From: Imbricaverruca yamaguchii
Lineage: Eukaryota > Arthropoda > Thecostraca > Neoverrucidae
Assembly: GCA_034440575.1 (NCBI GenBank)
Contig: JAOTOL010001458.1
Location: forward strand, 771,501 to 835,500
Length of the DNA: 64,000 nt
Direction: 5' to 3'
Position numbers and translations under genes: made by a program. Of the stretch, positions 61,101 through 64,000 are shown piece by piece; the first letter of the stretch is position 1; each line of letters opens with the position of its first letter. The notes beneath the pieces are model-generated. The model did not search any database. It was not told where the DNA came from and saw only the letters and a program-made list of their open reading frames with translations.

Positions 61101-62310
61101 CCGCGCCAACCGCGCTGCGCCGCCGCCGCGCAGGTGTTCCCGCAGCCGTTCCGGCGCCACTCGGACGCGCGCCAGTACCACTCGCAGCGGCGCCACAGCG
61201 ACGTGCGCGGCTACCGGCGCTTCCCGGCGCCGAGCGTCAGCCGCGCCGGCGCCGGCTACCCGGCGCCCAGCATCGGCTACTGGGGCGCCGCGACGCCCGT
61301 CAGCCCGCCGGCGCCGCAGCCGCCGCCGCTGACCGGCTGCCGGCCCAGTCGCGGCGGTCTCGGCGCCACTCCGCCCGGCTTCAAGTTCGCGCGCCGGCCC
61401 AGCCTGCAGGACAGCGTGCTGGAGGTGAGTGGCTGCACGGGCGGACGGGTGACGGCGGTGCCGTGAAAAGGCGGACGCGCGGTCATCTTACCCGCACGCG
61501 CTTTTGCGGTGTGGTGAATGCATCCTAAAGCTCTCGGTGTAATGAAGGTATTGTGGTGTAGTCCTAAAGCCCGCGATGTAGTGAATGGATTGCGACGAGG
61601 GATGGTGTTGACTAGTTTGCTGGTGGCCGCGGCGACTAAAGCAATATATAGTAGCATCTGCTTCCGATGCGGCCACTCGTTATCGACTCAGGCCTCCTAG
61701 TTGGACTCAACCAGAACAAAAACCACAGCCTTTTGCCATAAACACAGGTGGTCCGATACATGTGTCCCATCGGGCGCATGTATCAGCCATGACGAGGTGA
61801 GTTGCGATCCCGGCCCCAGCTCCGTTAGAGCCACGCAACAGCTTATCATACTATGTTTACCAGACGGCTACATTCGACATACGTCTGCGTACAACATATT
61901 CAGTCGATGTCCCAAGTCAAGATGTAACGCTTCATTGCTCTTCACCGTGTACTGTTGAAGCGGTTAGCCGGCAGGTGAGTGGAGCTGCTTACCCGTGTGA
62001 TGTGTAACTTGGGCGCTGTACGGCCGACGCAGTCGACGCGCCCGTAAACTCCAATAACAACGAGACGTGTGACTGTGTGCAGCGCCGGCAGATCCCCGAC
62101 CTGTCGACCAGCCTGTACCGCACCAACTCGGGCGACATCTACCGGCCGTCGGCCGTCAGCCCGTTCTCCACGCCGCCGCCGCCGCGACACCAGCCGCCCC
62201 GGCCGTCGCCGCTGCCGCCGGCGCCGTCGCCGCCGCCGTCGTCGCAAGCTCAGAGACTCGACTCCCTGGAGAGCATCTGCCGCAGCGTGTGCGAGACGGC
62301 GCTGAAGTAG
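43007..62310 (+). CDS. smg: Smaug / SAMD4 family RNA-binding translational repressor (11-exon gene, overall span)
   Basis: Smaug proteins bind stem-loop Smaug recognition elements in mRNAs through a SAM domain and recruit the CCR4-NOT deadenylase and translational repressors in the cytoplasm (established for the family). Joining 43007-43129, 45033-45117, 48494-48728, 49604-49857, 52914-53017, 54179-54340, 55129-55225, 58351-58547, 59695-60093, 61134-61424 and 62083-62310 gives 2175 nt, 724 residues plus TAG, with every junction in phase and GT/AG at every intron. Domain order matches the family: Smaug similarity region 1 (about residues 12-70), region 2 (about 80-160), a low-complexity linker, the SAM domain (about 354-419, with LRLHKY), a PHAT-type helical region (about 470-552) and a short C-terminal helix (RLDSLESICRSV). 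Codon third positions are overwhelmingly G or C. Exon boundaries are inferred by eye; SAM, PHAT and C-terminal exons are near certain, exons 2, 5 and 6 less so. Confidence 0.93.
43141..43182. repeat. CGCA microsatellite beside smaug exon 1
   Basis: About 10 copies of ACGC begin 12 bp past the exon 1 donor. A (GT)n run follows at 43249-43272. Confidence 0.95.
44345..45032 (+). repeat. Minisatellite ending at smaug exon 2 acceptor, about 32-bp unit, about 20 copies
   Basis: The unit is TGTGACGCCAGGTGATGGTC followed by TAATGGATCCCT, with GACGTCAGGTGATAGCC variants. The GACGCCAG|GTGA core equals the acceptor and first bases of exon 2. Confidence 0.92.
45033..45117 (+). CDS. smg: smaug exon 2
   Basis: Reads VTLLKNILQARLQHKPG then LILKEARANKP plus a split codon. 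With the acceptor GACGCCAG|GTGACG at 45032/45033 this exon supplies 29 residues, the length expected between the TQ of exon 1 and the next family block, and keeps the LL..L..L..L..EA.AN.P spacing seen in SAMD4. The donor is CCAG|GTGTGT at 45118, phase 1. An alternative acceptor (CTGCAG at 45059) would give a 20-residue exon in the same frame but fits the family length less well. The exon directly follows a minisatellite whose units contain the same GACGCCAGGTGA acceptor-like string. Confidence 0.7.
45707..45765 (+). mobile_element. Micro-retroposon in smaug intron 2
   Basis: TGGGTGCTAAATTACTAAAT, GAGTCGATGCGCCCTAAAAC and the tail AATAACCAACCAACC match the family. No clear target duplication was seen. 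Confidence 0.65.
46038..46112. repeat. TA microsatellite
   Basis: (TA)n of about 33 copies in smaug intron 2. Confidence 0.97.
47943..47998 (+). mobile_element. Micro-retroposon (56 bp) with target duplication
   Basis: ATAAGCGCCAAATGACCGTG, TAGTCGGCGCGCCTTTAAGC, then CAAATAATAAATCAA. Flanked by GAAGTCTCCACAT and GAAGTCCCCACAT (47930-47942, 47999-48011). In smaug intron 2. Confidence 0.78.
48170..48493 (+). repeat. Minisatellite repeating the smaug exon 3 acceptor, about 12 copies
   Basis: Units of 24-36 bp built on GTGTGTTTCAGAGGTGGTGT and ACCGCGAATATGCC. Each contains the TTTCAG|AGGTGGTGT of the true acceptor and exon start. Confidence 0.9.
48494..48728 (+). CDS. smg: smaug exon 3 (Smaug similarity region 2)
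   Basis: Contains AVDFLRDHLPLL, NHEAKPIYLNGVLLAVRAAI and LEQARQLLGLLAVHPVLTRDD, matching the LLL.HLPLL....AK..Y...P......Q.LSYLLIHP....DDR block of Smaug similarity region 2. The acceptor TTTCAG at 48493 is chosen because it is phase 1, matching exon 2, and restores the family spacing; a later CAG at 48534 would be out of phase. The donor is GACG|GTGAGG at 48729, phase 2. Both ends are embedded in tandem repeats: units upstream repeat the acceptor and the first exon bases, and units downstream repeat the last 23 exon bases and the donor. Confidence 0.85.
48729..48955 (+). repeat. 35-bp minisatellite repeating the smaug exon 3 end and donor, about 6 copies
   Basis: The unit is GTGAGGTGCCCGCTGCTCAC followed by CAGGGACGACAGACG. 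The second part copies the last bases of exon 3 and each unit starts with the donor GTGAGG. Confidence 0.95.
49604..49857 (+). CDS. smg: smaug exon 4
   Basis: The split CG|G codon gives DDRRAVHGLFREFAEAGG, equivalent to the DRS...WL.HLED segment closing similarity region 2 in SAMD4. The rest is an Ala/Gly/Pro/Ser-rich linker that includes GWQNRNLLSPRH, recalling the GWQN motif of the vertebrate linker. Acceptor CCGACAG at 49603; donor CACG|GTGGGT at 49858, phase 1. A Pro/Leu-type CTGGCCCTGT tandem repeat (about 49315-49570) lies just upstream and a 31-bp minisatellite just downstream. Confidence 0.85.
49925..50362 (+). repeat. 31-bp minisatellite, about 14 copies
   Basis: The unit is GGCTGGCACAGCCTAACTGG followed by CAGCGTGGGGT. 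In smaug intron 4, about 70 bp after the exon 4 donor. A separate 55-bp duplication (CTCCTACGTTTGTTCG) lies at 50458-50560. Confidence 0.93.
51987..52161 (-). mobile_element. tRNA-Ser/Leu-like SINE
   Basis: A full copy in smaug intron 4, flanked by an exact 15-bp duplication CGCATGACTATTTGT (51972-51986, 52162-52176). The duplicated target is the edge of the 23-bp tandem repeat that follows. Confidence 0.88.
52163..52385 (+). repeat. 23-bp minisatellite, about 9 copies
   Basis: The unit is CATGACTAGTTGTGGTCGCTG with CATATGACTAG variants. Its left edge was the target of the SINE at 51987. Confidence 0.9.
52914..53017 (+). CDS. smg: smaug exon 5 (Q-rich, SLTPP motif)
   Basis: Begins at acceptor GAGTTTCAG|CT (52913) in phase 1, continuing exon 4, and reads SETPLTSEQQQQQRLRSSSL then TPPGTYPTTSDVPP. 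The RSSSLTPP motif is typical of the Smaug linker (RSVSLTPP in vertebrates). The donor is CCACCG|GTCAGT at 53018, phase 0, which is weak but the only one that keeps the frame before the TGA at 53036. Moderately confident: the match is a short motif in disordered sequence. Confidence 0.7.
53375..54178 (+). repeat. 32-bp minisatellite repeating the smaug exon 6 acceptor, about 25 copies
   Basis: The unit is CTGACCTGTGACCCTGTGTC followed by CGGTAGACTGGC. Most units contain TCCGGTAG or TCCGGCAG followed by (A/G)CTGGCCTG, equal to the true acceptor and start of exon 6. The 302-residue reverse ORF here is an artefact. Confidence 0.93.
54179..54340 (+). CDS. smg: smaug exon 6
   Basis: Encodes 54 residues: TGLLVPKPRSSSIHLDHSPL followed by LPAALVECRPGSACEP and HQNAISQLTLQDGLNRKQ. 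The HSPL segment corresponds to the DHAPLSPQ region of the vertebrate linker. The acceptor is TCCGGTAG at 54178 (phase 0); CCGAAG at 54199 is an alternative in the same phase. The donor is AAACAG|GTACTG at 54341. The 32-bp minisatellite upstream repeats the TCCGGTAG acceptor and the first exon bases about 25 times. A tRNA-Lys-like SINE is inserted 29 bp downstream of the donor. Confidence 0.7.
54370..54549 (+). mobile_element. tRNA-Lys-like SINE sharing its body with the Val-like family
   Basis: The head reads TTGGTAGAGCGTCGGACTCT and GTGGGTTCGAGTCTCAC, like tRNA-Lys. From GCCCGCGACCAATCGGCGTG onward the body is the same as in the Val-like SINEs, and it ends GCGTCGTGGAAGAACC. Flanks TACTCCCAACG and TACTCGCAACG are an 11-bp duplication with one mismatch. 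It lies in smaug intron 6. Confidence 0.75.
54850..55010 (+). repeat. 25-bp tandem repeat, 6-7 copies
   Basis: The unit is GGTTGGCGCCATCTGTGGTC followed by TGCAC, in smaug intron 6. Confidence 0.9.
55129..55225 (+). CDS. smg: smaug exon 7
   Basis: Reads GLGGHPLRSSSQSSLSDISR then DKAFSVRGSGTT and a split codon. The acceptor is GCTCTACAG at 55128, phase 0, and the donor CCA|GTGAGT at 55226, phase 1. Joined to the SAM exon it yields GSGTT-T-VPKWLHKLRLHKY, equivalent to the GSGM.DVPAWLKSLRLHKY junction in SAMD4. An internal GTACGT at 55204 is a possible donor but would break the frame. The exon follows a 25-bp tandem repeat (54850-55010). Confidence 0.82.
55840..56462 (-). pseudogene. Penelope-like retroelement relic (GIY-YIG endonuclease region)
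   Basis: On the - strand, 56240 down to about 56100 reads NSVVYRPPCKRDESYFGETG then RELKRRTEHKRDVRYH and CNAMVMH. This fits the Penelope-like element GIY-YIG endonuclease block (VVY.IPC....YIGETGR.LK.R..EH). Upstream coding is still readable (LTEEYKSGPAVHVPYFEQRL) but is interrupted by stop codons and frameshifts. Past the coding part, the strand carries the GAAGAAGGCTTGCATGTCGA-type motif (about 55826-55866) seen 3' of such elements. It lies antisense in smaug intron 7. Clearly inactive. Confidence 0.7.
57674..57790 (+). mobile_element. Degenerate tRNA-Val-like SINE
   Basis: GGGGACGAGTGGCCTAGGGG and CGTCTCACAATGTAAAGG preserve the head. The body is shortened to GGGACCAATCGGGTGGAGAT and the tail is lost. 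It lies in smaug intron 7. Confidence 0.6.
58351..58547 (+). CDS. smg: smaug exon 8: SAM domain
   Basis: This is the RNA-binding SAM domain. It reads VPKWLHKLRLHKYTWIF, then AGMAYEEMFELTMEKLLRQG and VTQGGANKLLRNVHELNE, ending RPQKLRELEQ. The KxLRLHKY motif, the YEEM helix, the GVT.G...K loop and the following long helix are diagnostic for Smaug/Vts1-type SAM domains, which recognise hairpin loops of the CNGG class. The acceptor is GCCGGCAG at 58350, phase 1; the donor is GAGCAG|GTAGGG at 58548, phase 0. This is the most secure exon in the window. Confidence 0.97.
58630..59688 (+). repeat. 44-bp minisatellite in smaug intron 8, about 22 copies
   Basis: The unit is GGTCTGTGTGCTGTCCTTGA, TGTCACCTCCCACCGGTAAC, AGCT. 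It ends within a few bases of the exon 9 acceptor, so the polypyrimidine-like CTGTGTGCCGTCCTT is repeated throughout. It is interrupted once by the micro-retroposon at 59242. Confidence 0.95.
59242..59294 (+). mobile_element. Micro-retroposon (53 bp) inserted in a minisatellite
   Basis: TGGGCGCTACATGACCAATG, TAGTCGATGCGCCCTTAAGC, then CCTAATAACTAAC, between two copies of TTGATGTCACCTCCC (59227-59241, 59295-59309). Because the surrounding 44-bp array has a known unit sequence, the empty site and the 15-bp duplication are unambiguous: removing the element and one duplication restores the unit. Confidence 0.93.
59695..60093 (+). CDS. smg: smaug exon 9: post-SAM and PHAT region
   Basis: Continues with ALAENKVSLAGALEVMQVMV then VSPMRAHKPR, like the ....L..AL.EL..M.LTPMK.. 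tail of Smaug SAM domains. The second half (LQALITRVLAKMCTQLLVAQ, DDEAIQTFLWVLDEATWHEA, FTDAQRRKFVTWKRRI) matches the PHAT helical module that packs beside SAM. The acceptor GGTCGCAG at 59694 and donor CGGCAG|GTGAGC at 60094 are both phase 0. The donor and exon end are partly duplicated twice downstream (GGCAG|GTGAGG near 60150, GGCAG|GTGCAG near 60198). Confidence 0.95.
60687..60873 (+). mobile_element. tRNA-Ser/Leu-like SINE
   Basis: A full copy in smaug intron 9. Head GGCGGGGATGGCCGAGTGGT; tail AATAAATAAACAAACAA; flanks TCGTCCGATAT and TCGTCCGAGAT (one mismatch). Confidence 0.85.
61134..61424 (+). CDS. smg: smaug exon 10
   Basis: Encodes 97 residues rich in Arg, Ser, Pro, Gly and Tyr (VFPQPFRRHSDARQYHSQRR, then HSDVRGYRRF, GYPAPSIGYWG, GFKFARRPSLQDSVLE). 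It corresponds to the basic disordered C-terminal segment of SAMD4 (RRNPRQYQ...). The acceptor CCGCGCAG at 61133 and donor CTGGAG|GTGAGT at 61425 are phase 0. Almost every codon ends in G or C. Confidence 0.88.
62010..62060 (+). mobile_element. Micro-retroposon upstream of smaug exon 11
   Basis: TGGGCGCTGTACGGCCGACG, CAGTCGACGCGCCCGTAAAC, then CCAATAACAAC. Flanks CCGTGTGATGTGT and ACGTGTGACTGTGT are similar but not exact. It ends 22 bp before the exon 11 acceptor. Confidence 0.65.
62083..62310 (+). CDS. smg: smaug exon 11 (terminal coding exon, stop TAG)
   Basis: Begins RRQIPDLSTSLYRTNSGDIY after the acceptor GTGTGCAG at 62082, runs through a Pro-rich stretch, and ends QRLDSLESICRSVCETALK then TAG. 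The final helix matches the conserved C-terminus of SAMD4 proteins (NRLESLCLSMTEHAL). A 50-bp micro-retroposon sits 23 bp upstream of the acceptor, where the branch point and pyrimidine tract would lie. No AATAAA or ATTAAA signal is visible between the stop and the end of the window. Confidence 0.92.
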   Translation, partial: RRQIPDLSTSLYRTNSGDIYRPSAVSPFSTPPPPRHQPPRPSPLPPAPSPPPSSQAQRLDSLESICRSVCETALK

Positions 62311-62334
62311 ACCGGTGCGTGGGCGAGAGGACGT

Positions 62335-62885
62335 CTGGTGCGATGGTGAAGAGGCGTCCAGTCCGCGCGTGGTGGACTGCGGTCCGGATGTGAGGAGACG
62401 TCCAGTCCGAAGACGAGGGACACCCGGCCCGGGGTGAAGTGATGTCCAGTCCAAGAAGCGGGGAGATCCGGTACTGGGTGAGGAGACGCCAGCTTGAGGA
62501 TGATGGACGTCCAGTCCGAGAAGGGGGGACGTTCGGTCTAGGGGTGAGGAGACGTTCAGCTTGAAGATGATGGACGTCCGGCTCGGGGGTGAAGTAACGT
62601 CCAGTCCAAGAAGCGGGGAGATCCGGTCCTGGGTGAGGAGACACCAGCTTGAGGATGATGGACGTCCAGTCCAAGAAGGGGGGACGTTCGGTCTAGGGGT
62701 GAGGAGACGTTCAGCTTGAAGATGATGGACGTCCGGCTCGGGGGTGAAGTAACGTCCAGTCCAAGAAGCGGGGAGATCCGGTCCTGGGTGAGGAGACGCC
62801 AGCTTCAGGATGATGGACGTCCAGTCCGATAAGGGGGACGTTCGGTCTGGGGGTGAGGAGACGTCCAGCTTCAGGACAGGATGCT
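62335..62885 (+). repeat. Higher-order repeat downstream of the smaug stop codon
   Basis: About three units of roughly 160 bp made of related 20-45 bp pieces (GATGATGGACGTCCAGTCCG, GAGGAGACGTTCAGCTT, AGCGGGGAGATCCGGT). It is probably in the 3' UTR or just past it. It also yields a long reverse-strand ORF (61942-63081) that runs antisense through exon 11 and is not credible. Confidence 0.85.
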
Positions 62886-62889
62886 GGAC

Positions 62890-64000
62890 GTCCGGCTCGG
62901 GGATGAAGAGGCGCCCTGTCGGTGCAGCGGCGGCGTCTGCGGCGCCGCACGCCGGCCGAGAGAACAGTGCAATGACGTCAGGCCTGGCTGGACCAATCGC
63001 GCCGGCGGACGCGGGTCGGGGCGTACGCTCGGGATGCACGCGAGCGCCGGTGACTGCGGCTGGAGCTGCCGAGCTGGGCACACTGCAGCGGGGCTGCGTG
63101 ATGTGTATGTGTGAAGGCCACCATTCAGTCCTGTTGTTAGCTGTTAAAATCCGAAGTCTCGAATTCGGAGAAAAAAGTTTACCCCACCATATGTATATAA
63201 TGGGTCAGACTGGGCTCCACGATTCTGGATCCCACTGTTCAAAGCGCCGTCTCAGTGCTGGGTGGTGTTTCAGCTGTTGATGGTGATGTTTCGGTGCCGG
63301 ATGCTGCCGCGCGGTGTTATCTCAGCGCTGGGTGCTGCGGCGTGGTGTGGTCTCGGTGCTGAACAGTGCTGCCATCCTGAATGTTGCCCGGCCGGATGGT
63401 GTTTCGTGGTTTCATCCCAGCGCTGGATGGTGCCGGATGGTGTTTTGCCAGCGTTGCCCGGTGCTGTTGTCTCCGCTGAGTGGTGCTGGGTGGTGTCAGC
63501 TTAGTGCTGCCCGGGGCCGCCTGGACGCACTCCGGCCGCGGTCGGGGTCCAGCTGTCTGGGCCGGTGGTCGTGCCACTGTGATATATCTCGTGTCGGGAG
63601 GCCGCTCCCGGAGGCGACTGGTGGAGTGGGCGCGACTGACGAGTGGGGTGATGACGTGGAGCGGCGCAGCTGTGCAGCTGATGCGGTCGGTACAAGGAAG
63701 GCGGCGGTTGGCGGCGCACCGGCGCGCCGCGGCCGACGCGCGCTTGTAGGTTAGCCGCCGCTTTTGACGGCTGGACGACGCCGCTTTTACACGACGTGCG
63801 GGGCCCGCTGTGCCGGCCACCGTTCACTCAGAGCTTACCCCGCGCGATGCGGCCGCCGCCGGGCGCCCCGGCGTCGTCGCCGCTTTCATACTAACATTTT
63901 GGACAGGGTGCTGCGCGTGGGCGCCGGTCCGTCGCCACGCGCCCGTCTGTTGGCTGCGTCGCGCCGCGCGCAGCTCTCCCTACGCTCTGTCGGCTGTTGT
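62890..64000. other. GC-rich 3' flank, no gene recognised
   Basis: Degenerate repeats of GCTGGGTGGTG type occupy 63230-63520. Several GC-rich ORFs overlap on both strands without recognisable domains. A CpG-rich segment at 63700-64000 could be the start of a following gene but runs off the window. Confidence 0.35.

Noticed and set aside
61942..63081. 379-codon reverse ORF overlapping smaug exon 11
   Set aside because: Antisense to a conserved coding exon and continuing through a tandem repeat; no recognisable domain.

Overview
This is a eukaryotic, most likely arthropod, genomic window. It contains split genes with GT/AG introns, several tRNA-derived SINE families with target-site duplications, DNA transposons, a Penelope-like element relic, and a very high load of tandem repeats. 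The only protein-coding gene I recognise with confidence is a complete smaug (SAMD4-type) gene on the + strand. I assembled it by hand from 11 exons between 43007 and 62310. All exon phases agree and the predicted protein is 724 residues, about the length of vertebrate SAMD4A. Its exons are strongly G/C-biased at third codon positions, which separates them from the AT-rich or repetitive surroundings. The species cannot be fixed from the sequence alone.

Layout. 1-1.7 kb: AT-rich, non-coding. 1.7-3.2 kb: three tandem arrays. 3.2-12.5 kb: dispersed retroposons in otherwise featureless DNA, with a perfect palindrome (7.83 kb) and a long foldback hairpin (10.34 kb). 12.7-15.1 kb: more arrays and SINEs. 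16.85-17.53 kb: a GGTCC pentanucleotide satellite. 18.4-19.1 kb: a C-rich minisatellite. 19.38-21.36 kb and 26.83-28.76 kb: two oppositely oriented non-autonomous hAT-like elements with exact 8-bp target duplications, the second nested inside a SINE. 21.8-22.7 kb: a Harbinger-like element. 23.5-25.5 kb: a probable exon followed by about 31 tandem copies of its 3' end and splice donor. 30.0-30.5 kb: a tryptophan-rich 11-residue repeat ORF on the - strand. 33.0-33.45 kb: a CpG-rich, E-box-containing segment ending in a strong splice donor, which could be the smaug promoter and first non-coding exon. 33.9-39.3 kb: two minisatellite families, one apparently split by a 3.4-kb AT-rich insertion. 43.0-62.3 kb: smaug, with SINEs, a Penelope relic and minisatellites in its introns. 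62.3-64 kb: a repetitive 3' flank.

Two patterns stand out. First, many minisatellites sit on exon borders, and several have copied the splice site plus the adjacent exon bases, so that single introns of smaug contain rows of duplicate donors or acceptors. Second, a retroposon only 50-58 bp long recurs with 13-15 bp target-site duplications. It is homologous to the 3' tail of the larger tRNA-SINEs, and its terminal stem shows compensatory base changes between families, pointing to a conserved RNA hairpin recognised by a shared retrotransposition machinery.

The long ORFs in the window outside smaug are mostly artefacts of tandem repeats without stop codons. No rRNA or functional tRNA gene, CRISPR array or bacterial-type operon was seen.
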